A stretch of 64,000 nucleotides of DNA from Paracoccaceae bacterium (GCA_027486345.1 JAIXPH010000052.1:1-64000), one strand, 5' to 3'. Positions 18,828 through 28,002 are shown, counted from the stretch's first letter. Notes: generated by a model not told the origin, from the letters alone. Program-made: numbers and translations.

Positions 18828-19151
18828 GACATCCCCGCATCTGACAGAGCCTGAGCTTACCATATGGCGCGGCGGCGGGACAGGTCCAGCACTGCGCGCG
18901 GCCAAGGCAAAGCCCAGCGCACCCAGCGCGGCAAAGACCGACCGGGACAGCGGGACCGTCACCGGCGCGTCGGCGGAAAGGCACCGCGACATCAGGCTGC
19001 CATTCCCCCAAAGCGGATGGGGCACCCGAAAGCGGCGGAAATACTTGTGCGCGGCATGGGTTTCGGCCAGCAGGCGCAGGGGCGAGGTCTGTGGCGTTTC
19101 CGCCAGAAACCGCGCCGCAGCCAAGAGATCGGCCAAATGAACCCGCCGCAT
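18828..19151 (-). CDS. DUF7742-like reading frame, in frame with cysE and lacking its own stop
   Basis: An ATG at 19151 lies 3 bases after the g15 stop codon and opens a frame whose first 60 residues (MRRVHLADLLAAARFL, KYFRRFRVPHPLWGNGSLM) resemble the small DUF7742 protein encoded after g15 in many Rhodobacterales GTA clusters. That family's function is not known to me. Such proteins end at about 100 residues. Here no stop codon occurs, and the frame runs straight into cysE at 18827, giving a potential 376-residue fusion. The last 40 residues before CysE look less conserved. Either a stop was lost, or a base error hides one. Confidence 0.6.
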
Positions 19152-19154
19152 GTC

Positions 19155-22100
19155 TCAAACGGTCACGTCGATCCGCCGGAACGGCCCTGGCCCGAAGGTC
19201 TCGGAAAGCTGTGCGACCTCAAGGCTGTAGGCCCCGGTCACCCCGTCGGCACTGCGCATGGCCTCGGTGTAGTCGAAGGCGGGCACCCCGAGATCAACCT
19301 GCCGAACCGCGACATCCGACCGGAGAACCCGAAGACGGTAAGCCTCAATCCCCTCACCCAAAGGCACATCGACGATCCGCCATCCGTCCCCGTCCACCCG
19401 CGTCCGACGAATCCAGCCAAAACGGTGAGTCGTGCCGTCATCGATCCGACGGAGATGCGCCACGCGATAGGGTCTGCGCCCGATTGCCCAGAAGGCATCA
19501 ATGCGCGTCACGATCTGCGGATCGGCATAGCCTCTGGCCAGAGAACCGACCCGATAGCTGCGCGGCAATCCGACTTCGGACTCGCGCAAGCCGATCTGGC
19601 GCACCTCAGGACCAAGCAGCACGAACAGGCACCCGGCAGGCCAGATCGGCGGCAAGGCGGCATCGGTCCCACATTGCGCACGCAAACAGCCGGAAATCTC
19701 CCAGATGTCCGGGGCCACGGGCACAGCGTTCAGGAACTGGATCACCTCCCAATTGCCGATGGAGCCGTCACCGACAGCGGCGAGGTTCTCGCCATTCAAC
19801 AAGGCGTCCATAGTACAGGAGGCCAAAGTCCCCGCGCCAAGCCGAACCCGAAACCGCGCCGCGTGGTCGATCAGCCCCGGTCGCCCCATGCCGAAGGGCG
19901 TTGTGGTCTGACCGATGATCGCTGGTGCCCAAAGCTGCGTGTTCAGGGAAAAGCCGTCACTCCCCGGTGACGTCCAGACAGCGAGCCGCCCGGGCCATGG
20001 CTCTGCCGCCACGGCGACATGGGGTGCATGGGGCACCTCGTCACCGGTCAGCAGGGGAAGATCCAGAAACACCGGAAAAACCGCGGCCTCCGGTGCCGCC
20101 GGGGCAGGCAGCCGACGCGCCAAACGCACACCTGGACCCGCGGTCGTCCTGCTTTCGACGCGGACGGCCTCGACCGAGATGGCATCGGCAAGTTCCAGAC
20201 GGTCGATGCGCCAAGTCTGGTCCTTGACGCGAAAGACATCCCCGGCACGCAGACCAAGGGCGGAATATGGAAGCTGAAAGCGCAAGCTGTCTTGCGCGAT
20301 CTGCGCGGCGCTGAGGACGCCTTCGGCAAGATCACGCGCCGCCGACGGCGTCAGGACAAGCGGCAACTCACTGGAACTGACGTGGGCACTGGCCTCGGCG
20401 GCCTCTGGCAGGATCGCGGCCCCCACCGCGATCTGGTAATCCGCCTCGGCCTCGACATGGGTCAGCCGCAGCTCTTGCGGCAGGTCTGCCCCATTTGCCC
20501 GCAAGATCTCCAGCGCACCCTCCGCAGCATCCACGAACCGCCCCGGATCCAGCGCAACCGCCGCATGGACCCGCCGGGTCACGAAATGCAGGCGGCCCTC
20601 ACGTTCATGGCAATCAAACCCATAAGCCATCATCAAGGGTTGCAGGGCCGCCCGTGCCGTATCCGCATCGCTGTCGGCATAGCCAAGCACTGCCCCATAA
20701 AGACGGGACGTGTCGGCATCCTCGACGCCGTACAGCGAGAGGATTTCCCGCACCACTTCGGACAGCGGCACCGCACTGGTCCGCCCGTTCAGCCAATGGC
20801 CCCTGTCGTAATTCTCGCCGTCCGACCAAAGGTCGGGCCGCCCCGGAAAGGCCGGAAAAGGCCGCGCGTCAAAGGCCCAGACATGGGCACGGGTCATATC
20901 CACCATCGGCCCGCCATACAGTGGCGAGACGGGGTTATGCGCCGGGTCCAGCCAGTATTCGATCGTGGCACGCAGATACTGCATCTGCATCAGATCGTCC
21001 CGCCGCCCGTTCGAGGCGCGGGCAAGCCCAGACTCCGAGGATTTGGCGTCCAGAAACAGGTTCGGCTGGTTCGCCGCCTTGTCCAGCGCCGCGCAGCCGA
21101 ATTCCGTGAACCAGACGGGCTTTGACCCCGGCACCCAGGGCGAGGCCACCTCTCGCCGCACGCCGTCTATGCGGTCGTGATGCGGCAGGGCCCACCAACT
21201 GCGGATGTCCTTGTAGCGCCAGATCCAATCCTCGCCCAAGGCCTCGTCCCGGATCGGCAAACGCCGCTGGGCAGCCTCGCCTTCGGGACCGTTGTAGTAC
21301 CAATCAAACCCCTCACCGCCGCCGATGTTGGATTTCAGATAGTCCAGATCATGCACGGACCCCGCCGCCGCATCGGCATGCGCCTCGCCATCGCGCCAAT
21401 CGGCGATGGGCATGTAATTGTCGATGCCAATCAGATCGATGTTCGGGTCCGCCCAAAGCGGGTCGAGGTGGAAATACCGGTTGCCATCCGCAACATGGCC
21501 CCAGTATTCCGACCAATCCGCCGCATAGGTGATGCGCGTCGCCGGGCCAAGGATGGCCCGCACATCCGCCGCAAGCGACCGCAAGGCGTCAACCGCAGGG
21601 AAACTGTCCCCCGGCCCGCGGATCTGCGTGACGCCGCGCAACTCTGAACCGATGCAGAAAGTGTCCACGCCCCCCGCCATTTGGCACAGCCGCGCGTAAT
21701 GCAGGATGAACCGACGGTATCCCCAATCCGTGACGCTAAGATGCCGGACCTCACCATTCTCGACGACGACCTGATCCGCCGTCGCCGTCCCGAAAAACGC
21801 CGCCACCTCGGTCACGGCCGCTGCGCTGCGATCCGGCGATCCGGGCCGGCCCGGGGCAACCGACAAGGTGATCCGCCCGCGCCAGGGCAGCACGGCCTGT
21901 GTCTGCTGGTCGCTATAGGGATCGGGCAGAGCATTGCCGGGGCCCTGCTCCATCAGGACGAAGGGATAGAACATCACCTCCTGCCCGCCCGCGCGCAGCG
22001 CCTGCACGCACTGCACGACGGACGCATCCGATGGCGTGCCGCCATAGACCGGACGACCCTCCAACAGCGGCACCACCTCCGCCTCGTCGCGCGCCAAACC

Positions 22101-23063
22101 GCCCGCGCGCCAGAGTTGCGACACACCCTCCAGCGCGGCCTGTTCCACCTTGGGCCGCACCCGGCACGCACCGCAGCGCAGATCATCCCCGAACCACGAC
22201 ACGACCAGCGAGACCGAGCCCAGATGCGGCACCTCGCCCCGCAACTGGCGCAGCGACACGTCGAAATCCGACCTCCGCCCGATGGAGTTGCGGTTGATCT
22301 CCACTTGCTTTCCCGGACCCTGCGGCAGGCGGACCACCTCGGTCGCCAACGCGTATTCACCCGTTCCGGGGATCAGCGCCACGGCGGACAGCAGACTTCC
22401 AAGCGTCACGCTGCCCGGTGCGTTCACCGCCTTGGCCCCGCGCACAACCTCGAAACTGAACTGCGGCACCCGGTTGCCAAAGGGGCCCAGCGGCAAATCC
22501 TCAAAGACCACATAGGCCGTGCCCCGATAGGCCGGGGCGCGGTCCGCCCCTTCGACCGCGGCGATTTTGGGATCGGGCAATTGGGCCTCATCCCCGGTGT
22601 AGACATGCATGGCATAGTCATCCGGGTCGATCTCGACCCCGTCCGCCCAGACCCGCCCCACGCGCAGGATCGGCCCCTCGCACAGCGCGACGGCCAGACT
22701 GACGGAATAGACATATTCCTCGACCTGCGCGCGGCGCGCGGCACCCTTCCCCCCGCCGCCACCATCCCGCGCCACCAGATCCTCGCGAAAGCGCGAGGCC
22801 CAGATCACCTGCCCCCCCACCCGCGCCCGCCCCCAGACGCGCGGAATGGCCGTGCCTTCGCTCGCCCCCATCATGCGGAAGCGGTCAATCTGCCCCGTCC
22901 GCACCGGCTCAGAGCCTGAGGCGAACAGCCTCTGGTCAATCACCTGCCCCAAGGTCGCGCCCACCGCGCGTCCGATCACCGCTCCGGTCAGGCCCAGCAC
23001 GGTCCCCGTGCCGAAACTCGCACCGATCGCGGCCCCCGCCGCCGCCAAGACCAGCGTTGCCAT
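19155..23063 (-). CDS. GTA tail tip / host-specificity protein (g15)
   Basis: This is the largest GTA protein (1302 residues). It builds the tail-tip megatron that contacts the recipient cell. The N-terminus has Ala/Gly-rich hydrophobic helices (residues about 1-40). A TIM-barrel-like GTA domain around residues 430-720 contains FCIGSELRGVTQIRG and KPVWFTEFGCAALDKAANQP, followed by phage-tail-3-type beta domains to the end. The length and ending (FGPGPFRRIDVTV) match RcGTA g15. It starts 6 bases after g14 and ends 3 bases before the DUF7742-like start, consistent with one long GTA transcript. No frameshift or stop interrupts it. Confidence 0.95.
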   Translation of the reverse strand: MATLVLAAAGAAIGASFGTGTVLGLTGAVIGRAVGATLGQVIDQRLFASGSEPVRTGQIDRFRMMGASEGTAIPRVWGRARVGGQVIWASRFREDLVARDGGGGGKGAARRAQVEEYVYSVSLAVALCEGPILRVGRVWADGVEIDPDDYAMHVYTGDEAQLPDPKIAAVEGADRAPAYRGTAYVVFEDLPLGPFGNRVPQFSFEVVRGAKAVNAPGSVTLGSLLSAVALIPGTGEYALATEVVRLPQGPGKQVEINRNSIGRRSDFDVSLRQLRGEVPHLGSVSLVVSWFGDDLRCGACRVRPKVEQAALEGVSQLWRAGGLARDEAEVVPLLEGRPVYGGTPSDASVVQCVQALRAGGQEVMFYPFVLMEQGPGNALPDPYSDQQTQAVLPWRGRITLSVAPGRPGSPDRSAAAVTEVAAFFGTATADQVVVENGEVRHLSVTDWGYRRFILHYARLCQMAGGVDTFCIGSELRGVTQIRGPGDSFPAVDALRSLAADVRAILGPATRITYAADWSEYWGHVADGNRYFHLDPLWADPNIDLIGIDNYMPIADWRDGEAHADAAAGSVHDLDYLKSNIGGGEGFDWYYNGPEGEAAQRRLPIRDEALGEDWIWRYKDIRSWWALPHHDRIDGVRREVASPWVPGSKPVWFTEFGCAALDKAANQPNLFLDAKSSESGLARASNGRRDDLMQMQYLRATIEYWLDPAHNPVSPLYGGPMVDMTRAHVWAFDARPFPAFPGRPDLWSDGENYDRGHWLNGRTSAVPLSEVVREILSLYGVEDADTSRLYGAVLGYADSDADTARAALQPLMMAYGFDCHEREGRLHFVTRRVHAAVALDPGRFVDAAEGALEILRANGADLPQELRLTHVEAEADYQIAVGAAILPEAAEASAHVSSSELPLVLTPSAARDLAEGVLSAAQIAQDSLRFQLPYSALGLRAGDVFRVKDQTWRIDRLELADAISVEAVRVESRTTAGPGVRLARRLPAPAAPEAAVFPVFLDLPLLTGDEVPHAPHVAVAAEPWPGRLAVWTSPGSDGFSLNTQLWAPAIIGQTTTPFGMGRPGLIDHAARFRVRLGAGTLASCTMDALLNGENLAAVGDGSIGNWEVIQFLNAVPVAPDIWEISGCLRAQCGTDAALPPIWPAGCLFVLLGPEVRQIGLRESEVGLPRSYRVGSLARGYADPQIVTRIDAFWAIGRRPYRVAHLRRIDDGTTHRFGWIRRTRVDGDGWRIVDVPLGEGIEAYRLRVLRSDVAVRQVDLGVPAFDYTEAMRSADGVTGAYSLEVAQLSETFGPGPFRRIDVTV

Positions 23064-23069
23064 GGGTCA

Positions 23070-23504
23070 TCACTCCTCAAACGGAAAACGGAACCGCGCC
23101 ACGATCCGGCGCGACCAGGCCGCGCTTAGCGGGCTTTCGACCACGCCGTGGCCAGTATAGGCATGGATCACAGTCGGACCTGCGGCCCCCGTCGCCGCAA
23201 AGCCAAGGTGTTTGGCCACTGCCCCCTCCCGCATGCGGAACAGCAGGATGTCGCCGTCCCACAACTCAGGCCCGGCCGGACGCAGCCATCGCAAGGCGGC
23301 GGCCCACAGCGCCTCCTGCCCCGACGCTTCGGACCAATCGCGGGTATAGGACGGCACGGCTTCGGGCTCCGGCCCAAGCATGTCGCGCCAGACGCCCCGC
23401 AACAGGCCCAGACAGTCACACCCCACCCCGCGACACGAGGCTTGGTGCACATAGGGCGTGCCCAGCCAAAGCCGCGCCCCTGCGACGACCCGCGCCCCGC
23501 TCAT
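23070..23504 (-). CDS. GTA NlpC/P60-type peptidase (g14)
   Basis: The 144-residue protein has the cysteine-peptidase pattern CRGVGCDCLGLLRGVW, with C31 the likely nucleophile. Downstream histidines fall in AKHLGFA and IHAYTGHGVV. In RcGTA this peptidase belongs to the tail tip and is thought to open recipient peptidoglycan during DNA delivery. Its ATG overlaps the stop of g13 by 4 bases (ATGA), a sign of translational coupling. Confidence 0.93.
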   Translation of the reverse strand: MSGARVVAGARLWLGTPYVHQASCRGVGCDCLGLLRGVWRDMLGPEPEAVPSYTRDWSEASGQEALWAAALRWLRPAGPELWDGDILLFRMREGAVAKHLGFAATGAAGPTVIHAYTGHGVVESPLSAAWSRRIVARFRFPFEE

Positions 23505-24376
23505 GGCCCGTTCCGGCTGCCGCCATCGCGCAGATCGGCGCGCGCGGGAACGGCGGTGATCCAGTCATCGCCCGGAATATCGGGGAACCCCCGGAAATTC
23601 GGAAAGTTCATGAACTTTTCACGACATGTTCCCGCCTGCCGGTCGCAACCCGCCTCCAGCCGGACGGCATCGCCCGGTGCGGGGGCAATCGCGGGTTCGC
23701 GCCAAAGGTCGATCCGGCGCGCCAGCGGCAATCCCCGATCAGCCTTGATCGGCACGCTCAGCCCCTGCGCCACACCGTCCAGAAACACCGCCCGCCCGTG
23801 CTGGAACCAGCCCGCCAGATAGGGCAATTCCGGCACCACCACCGAGGCCCCATCCAGCATGCCCGTCAACCGCGTCGCAACCGACCACTGCACGCCCGCC
23901 AGAGGCAGCCCACAGCGCCGGTCCCCCAAGACCGCCGTGCAATCGCGCTGGAACACCCGCCGCTGCGGACGGTTCAACGCTTCGGTCAGGCCGCGCAGTT
24001 CGGCCCGGAACTGGCCACCGGCCTGCGACACCTCGCCCACCGTCCCGCGAAACTGCAACAGCCGCTCCGCCGTATTGGCCCAGTTGACCAGCCAAAGCCG
24101 CACCTCGGCATTGTCGAACCGCCCCGCCCTGAGATCGGTTTCGGTGACAGAGGCATCGGACAAGGCCCCCACCGCCTCGCTGTTGTCCACCGCCAATCCG
24201 GTCGATTGCGCCAAGGCGCGCGCGCTCAGCCCGCTGCCCGCGCGAAACAGCACGCCTTCAAACCACAGATCAAGGTCATGATCCGTGAACCCAAGCACCA
24301 CCCCGTCCCTGCGTGTCACCGCCCAACAGCGGCAGACCGTGGTGCACCCCGTGGCAAGATGTTGAACCAGCGTCAC
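23501..24376 (-). CDS. GTA baseplate hub protein, DUF2163 family (g13)
   Basis: This 291-residue hub protein of the GTA tail starts at a GTG (24376) overlapping the g12 stop by 4 bases. Four conserved cysteines, in RDCTAVLGDRRCGL (about residues 146-156) and EAGCDRQAGTC (about 246-256), match those which in the RcGTA structure hold an iron-sulphur cluster. The N-terminal WAVTRRDGVVLGFTDHDLDL block is typical of DUF2163. All four cysteines are retained, which argues that the particle is under selection. Confidence 0.92.
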   Translation of the reverse strand: MTLVQHLATGCTTVCRCWAVTRRDGVVLGFTDHDLDLWFEGVLFRAGSGLSARALAQSTGLAVDNSEAVGALSDASVTETDLRAGRFDNAEVRLWLVNWANTAERLLQFRGTVGEVSQAGGQFRAELRGLTEALNRPQRRVFQRDCTAVLGDRRCGLPLAGVQWSVATRLTGMLDGASVVVPELPYLAGWFQHGRAVFLDGVAQGLSVPIKADRGLPLARRIDLWREPAIAPAPGDAVRLEAGCDRQAGTCREKFMNFPNFRGFPDIPGDDWITAVPARADLRDGGSRNGP

Positions 24377-25005
24377 AGCCGCACCTCCACCACCGGAACC
24401 GATGGCACATCCCCGGCATGAAAGGACGCGACCGACACCGCGATGCGATCCGTGTCAAAGCGCACCGGCACATCGAATTCGAACCCCGCCGTCACGCGCG
24501 TGCCCAGATCCGGCGGATCGGCAAAGGTGATAACGCCCAGCGCGGCATCCAAGGTAAAGTCCAACCCTTCGGCCTTCACATCCTCGGCCACCGCCACCTG
24601 CACGGTCCCTGCCACCGGTTTTCGCACCGGTCGCAGATATTCCGCCGGACCCGAGACATAGCGTTTGCGCAAGGGGAACAGCCGGTTCACCCCGTCGCCG
24701 ATCCCGATCAGCTGATCTTCCGGCGACAGGGCGCGCGACGGCGGGCAGGACCGGTAATCCGCCCAATCCTTCCAGCGGAACCCGAACAACTGCCCGCGCC
24801 GCGCCTCGAAAAACGCCAGCAGCGTCTCGACATCGTCCATCGACCGCAGGCCAAGCCCGGCGTCATAGCGCCGTCGCCCATGCGCCCAGGGGCTGTTGCG
24901 TTCCTCGAACCCGTTGGCCAGCGTGACGATATCGGTCCGCCGCTCCGGCCCGCCGACCGAGCCGAAGCTCAGGTTCGCGGGAAAGCGTATCTCATGGAAT
25001 GACAT
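24373..25005 (-). CDS. GTA distal tail protein, DUF2460 family (g12)
   Basis: This 210-residue protein of the DUF2460/TIGR02217 family shows the opening FHEIRFPANLSFGSVGGPER, the block GQLFGFRWKDWADYRS near residue 75, and the C-terminal VTAGFEFDVPVRFDTD. In RcGTA it forms the distal tail ring between tube and hub. It lies 9 bases downstream of g11 and overlaps g13 by 4 bases. Confidence 0.93.
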   Translation of the reverse strand: MSFHEIRFPANLSFGSVGGPERRTDIVTLANGFEERNSPWAHGRRRYDAGLGLRSMDDVETLLAFFEARRGQLFGFRWKDWADYRSCPPSRALSPEDQLIGIGDGVNRLFPLRKRYVSGPAEYLRPVRKPVAGTVQVAVAEDVKAEGLDFTLDAALGVITFADPPDLGTRVTAGFEFDVPVRFDTDRIAVSVASFHAGDVPSVPVVEVRL

Positions 25006-25014
25006 GGAACCTCC

Positions 25015-25668
25015 TCAGCGGTTGCGCTGGCCCCGCGCCAACGCGCGGGCGGCCTGTGCGGCGATCTGGCTCTGGCTGCGCTGAAAGCCCTGCACATCGG
25101 GCGTGGTGATATTCATCACCACCGATACCGGACGCCCACCCCCGCCCGCCTGCACGCCCAAGCGCCCATCCGGGCCGCGCGCCAAGGGCATGATCGCCTC
25201 CGGCCCCGCCTCGCCCATCAATCCACGCCCACCGCGCATGGGAAAGCTGGTGGCCTGTGTCACAACCCCGCCTTGGGCGAAGGGCATCACCCGCCCTTGC
25301 GAAAAACTGCCCCCGGACGCAAAGGGCATCAGCCCGCCAAAGACTGTATTGATCCCCTGCGCCAAGGCCCCGCCCAAAGCGTTCTGCACCGGCCGCATCG
25401 CGGCGTTGTAGATGCTGGCCGACATGCTGGCCGCCACCTGTTTGAGCGCATCCGACAGGCGCATCCCGTCAAACACCACCCCGTCGAACGCGCGTTTCAG
25501 CCCCGACCCGAAGGTCGTCGAAAGCGAAGCCACCTCACGATTGGTGAACAGCATCGTCTCGCCCATCCGGGACAAGGCGCCGTCAAAGGCCACCGTGATC
25601 CCGGCTGTGTTCGACATCCGCGCCTCCAGCGCATCCAACTGATCCTGAAACGTCTCGATCGTCTCCAT
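25015..25668 (-). CDS. GTA tail tape-measure protein (g11)
   Basis: At 217 residues this is short for a tape-measure protein, which fits the short GTA tail. The N-terminal half is helical (QDQLDALEARMSNTAGITVA), the middle is rich in Gly/Ala/Phe (GGALAQGINTVFGGLMPFAS), and the end is a basic tail. The family block RGGRGLMGEAGPEAIMPLAR is present near residue 150. The ATG at 25668 lies inside the end of the preceding small gene, an overlap of 86 bases that is longer than elsewhere in the cluster. Confidence 0.9.
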   Translation of the reverse strand: METIETFQDQLDALEARMSNTAGITVAFDGALSRMGETMLFTNREVASLSTTFGSGLKRAFDGVVFDGMRLSDALKQVAASMSASIYNAAMRPVQNALGGALAQGINTVFGGLMPFASGGSFSQGRVMPFAQGGVVTQATSFPMRGGRGLMGEAGPEAIMPLARGPDGRLGVQAGGGGRPVSVVMNITTPDVQGFQRSQSQIAAQAARALARGQRNR

Positions 25669-25867
25669 CCGCGTCCCGCCTTTTCATGTCCGGAAAAGCG
25701 GCGGCCAGTTCCGCCAGCCGCGCCCGCGTAAGGGGCGGAGCGATCTGCTCCGCCCCCAGCATCATCCGCAACTCAAGGGGCGTCAGCCGCCAGAACTGCT
25801 CCGGCGTCAGTCCCAGCCCATGCAGCCCCGCCCGCATCAGCGCGGGCCAGTCCAGCCGTCCGGTCAT
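25583..25867 (-). CDS. GTA tail assembly chaperone-like small protein (rcc01693 family, g10.1)
   Basis: This small frame starts at an ATG (25867) overlapping the g10 stop by 4 bases and encodes 94 residues. The first 55 (MTGRLDWPALMRAGLHGLGL, TPEQFWRLTPLELRMMLG) match the small tail-chaperone-like protein found between g10 and g11 in GTA clusters. The family normally ends near residue 60-70. Here it continues for about 30 low-complexity residues into g11, so the stop position may be relaxed. It probably assists tail assembly together with g10. Confidence 0.75.
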   Translation of the reverse strand: MTGRLDWPALMRAGLHGLGLTPEQFWRLTPLELRMMLGAEQIAPPLTRARLAELAAAFPDMKRRDADGDDRDVSGSVGCAGGADVEHSRDHGGL

Positions 25868-26181
25868 GATCCCGGCAGGGCAAAGGCCCGCGCCAGCAAT
25901 TCCGCCGCCACCCGCGCCGCGCCCACCGGCCCGCCGCCGATCTCGACCGTCCGCAGATCCGCCGCCGTCCCCTGCCAACCGCCGCCGCGCAAACCGGCCA
26001 CGATCAGCGCCAGAACATCGCGGCTGGAAAACCGCCCCGCCTCGAACCGCTCGGCAAGGGCTGCCAGACTGTCCGCGCCAAGCGCGCTTTCCAACTCGGC
26101 CAACGCGCCCAGCGTCAGCTTTGCCACTTGCGGCTGGCCGTCCAGATGCACCACCACCTCACCCGCATAAGGGTTCGCCAT
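25864..26181 (-). CDS. GTA tail protein (g10, GTA-gp10 family)
   Basis: The 105-residue protein shows the family pattern GEVVVHLDGQPQVAKLTLGA then LAELESALGADSLAALAERF, and FSSRDVLALIVAGLRGGGW. This family is specific to GTAs and related prophages and acts in tail assembly. The ATG at 26181 shares one base with the g9 stop (TGATG). A GTG one codon upstream is also possible. Confidence 0.9.
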   Translation of the reverse strand: MANPYAGEVVVHLDGQPQVAKLTLGALAELESALGADSLAALAERFEAGRFSSRDVLALIVAGLRGGGWQGTAADLRTVEIGGGPVGAARVAAELLARAFALPGS

Positions 26182-26594
26182 CACAGCGCCGTGAACAAAA
26201 GCTGCCCGGCAGAGGCAAGCGTGACCTCATAGGTCGCCTCGCCATTGTGGCTGCCCGCATATTCCAGCGCGGTGATCAGGAACGGCCCCTCGACGATGCC
26301 GAAACTGGGGATCACCACCTGAAACTTCGGCATCTCGCCATCAAAGAAGATCTGCCGCGCGCGTTCATCCGTCGCCGCATCACGGAAAATGCCAGAGCCA
26401 GAGATCGAGGCCGACTTCACCCCCGCCCCCGACAACAGCTCGCGCCAGCCCCCCGCACTTTCCAGACTGGTGACATCGACGGTCTCTGCATTGAAGGCGA
26501 TCCGCGTCGCGCGCAGCCCCGCCACCGTCTCGAAATTCCCGTCCCCGGTCTGATCGACCTTCAAGAGCAGGTCCTTGCCATTCTGCACGGCCAT
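26181..26594 (-). CDS. GTA major tail protein, TP901-1 family (g9)
   Basis: This 137-residue tail-tube subunit opens with AVQNGKDLLLKVDQTGDGNF and shows the conserved ETVDVTSLESAGGWRELL and ITALEYAGSHNGEATYEVTL strands of phage major tail proteins. It stacks in rings to form the GTA tail tube. It lies 18 bases after g8 and is coupled to g10. Confidence 0.94.
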   Translation of the reverse strand: MAVQNGKDLLLKVDQTGDGNFETVAGLRATRIAFNAETVDVTSLESAGGWRELLSGAGVKSASISGSGIFRDAATDERARQIFFDGEMPKFQVVIPSFGIVEGPFLITALEYAGSHNGEATYEVTLASAGQLLFTAL

Positions 26595-26612
26595 GCCGTT
26601 CCCCTTTCCTGT

Positions 26613-27011
26613 TCAGATTTCGATGCGGATGCGAAAGGTCAGATCGATGCGCCGCCCGCTTCCGCCGTCCAGCCGCCGGGCCACGGCGCGGCGAAAGCCG
26701 ATCGACACCACCCGCCCTTCGGTCAGCGACAAGGGCGGCCCCTCCAGCGCGGCGCAGACGCCCGCCGCAAGCCCCTTGGCCGCCAGAAACCCGGCCGCTC
26801 CGGACATCACGCTCAGCGTCACCCGGTGCTCCGCCCCCCCACCCGTCTTGTCAGAGGCGTCCATCACCTCTTCCGGACCGATCAGCACAAAGGTCTCCGG
26901 CACAGGGTCCAGCGGCTGGGCATCCAAGATGGCCACCCCGGCCAAGGCGGCAGCCCCGCTCAGCCGCGCAAACAGCGCCGATTGCAAGGCCGGTGCGGCA
27001 GCATAGCTCAT
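26613..27011 (-). CDS. GTA tail terminator, DUF3168 family (g8)
   Basis: The 132-residue DUF3168 protein shows ALQSALFARLSGAAALAG and VLIGPEEVMDASDKTGGGAE followed by the closing IDLTFRIRIEI strand. In the RcGTA particle this protein caps the tail at the neck. Its ATG overlaps the g7 stop by 4 bases. Confidence 0.92.
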   Translation of the reverse strand: MSYAAAPALQSALFARLSGAAALAGVAILDAQPLDPVPETFVLIGPEEVMDASDKTGGGAEHRVTLSVMSGAAGFLAAKGLAAGVCAALEGPPLSLTEGRVVSIGFRRAVARRLDGGSGRRIDLTFRIRIEI

Positions 27012-27346
27012 TGCCCGTCCTCCTCGATGCAGTGGCAGGTCAGGTACAGCCCCCGCGGGTCACGCAGCTGGACGGATTGGATCGCATAGGCGCGGCCCCC
27101 TTCGCGGAACCGCTTGGTGCGGTCCGGGCGGGCGGGGTCCCCCTCTGGTGCGGCGCGCACGGTCACCTTCACCGGCTGTACCGTCTCCATCCGCTCTGCC
27201 TCGGCCACAGGGCGCGGCGCCCCGACCTCCAGCGAGGCCCAGACCGTGCCAAGCGCCTGCCAGACCGACACGAAGCCCCCCGCGCCATCCGCCGTGCGCG
27301 CTTGGGCCTCCAGCGTCAGACGCCGGTTCAGATGCGGGCGGATCAT
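27008..27346 (-). CDS. GTA head-tail adaptor (g7)
   Basis: This 112-residue head-closure/adaptor protein of the phage head-tail joining family has the blocks RPHLNRRLTLEAQARTADGA, WQALGTVWASLE and YAIQSVQLRDPRGLYLTCHC. It sits between connector and tail in the particle. The start overlaps the g6 stop by 4 bases. Confidence 0.92.
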   Translation of the reverse strand: MIRPHLNRRLTLEAQARTADGAGGFVSVWQALGTVWASLEVGAPRPVAEAERMETVQPVKVTVRAAPEGDPARPDRTKRFREGGRAYAIQSVQLRDPRGLYLTCHCIEEDGQ

Positions 27347-27939
27347 GCGGCACCCCCACCCAGCAGCCGCACCGTCCGCCAGCCTTCGATCAACCCCGCC
27401 ACGGCCTTGGGCAAGGCCCCCACCGCCGCGCCGCCATCATGGCGATGCTCGTAAAACTCGGCCGCCAGCAGAAAGACCGCCTGCCGCAGGTCCGCAGGCA
27501 CCGCGGCCCATGTCCCGAACCCGGCATCGAACAGCACCTCGGCCACGCCGCCCTCTGGCACCGGCGGGAAAAAGGTGGACACCGGCTCCAGCTTTGGCCG
27601 CTGGCTGTCCCGCCGCAGCCGCCACAGGGCATCCGACAGCACCACACGCCCGCCCCAGCCATCGACCAGCGCCACCTCGACCACCAGACTGACCGGGGCC
27701 AGCGGCAGCGCCTGCGCCCCCCCGCCGTCACGCCAAGAGGGCACCTCCCAGCGAAACCGGCGCGAGATCAACGCCTTGCCTATCCGCCCCTCGATCACCG
27801 CCAAGGCTGCCCGCAGATGACTGGCCAGCAGCCCATCCTGCAGCCCATCCGACGCAAAGCCTGTCCCCAGCCGCAGATGCGCGCCCAAATCCGCCACCGG
27901 CAAAGCCGATCCCGGCACCGGTTCCAGTTCCACTAACAT
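27343..27939 (-). CDS. GTA head-tail connector protein (g6)
   Basis: This 198-residue adaptor of the phage connector family (DUF1519/YqbG-like) opens with LVELEPVPGSALPVADLGAH; the block AVPADLRQAVFLLAAEFYEH is typical. The ATG at 27939 has a good ribosome site (AGGAGAGGG); a GTG seven codons upstream at 27960 is less likely. It lies 63 bases after the capsid gene. Confidence 0.92.
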   Translation of the reverse strand: MLVELEPVPGSALPVADLGAHLRLGTGFASDGLQDGLLASHLRAALAVIEGRIGKALISRRFRWEVPSWRDGGGAQALPLAPVSLVVEVALVDGWGGRVVLSDALWRLRRDSQRPKLEPVSTFFPPVPEGGVAEVLFDAGFGTWAAVPADLRQAVFLLAAEFYEHRHDGGAAVGALPKAVAGLIEGWRTVRLLGGGAA

Positions 27940-28002
27940 CGCCCTCTCCTTTCGCCGCACCCCGGAAAAACCCGGCCCCCAATGGGGACCGGGCCTGCGC
28001 CA

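Noticed and set aside
19091-22919. Long plus-strand open frames opposite g15
   Set aside because: They are Arg/Pro/His-rich antisense shadows of a well-conserved GTA gene, as expected in GC-rich DNA.
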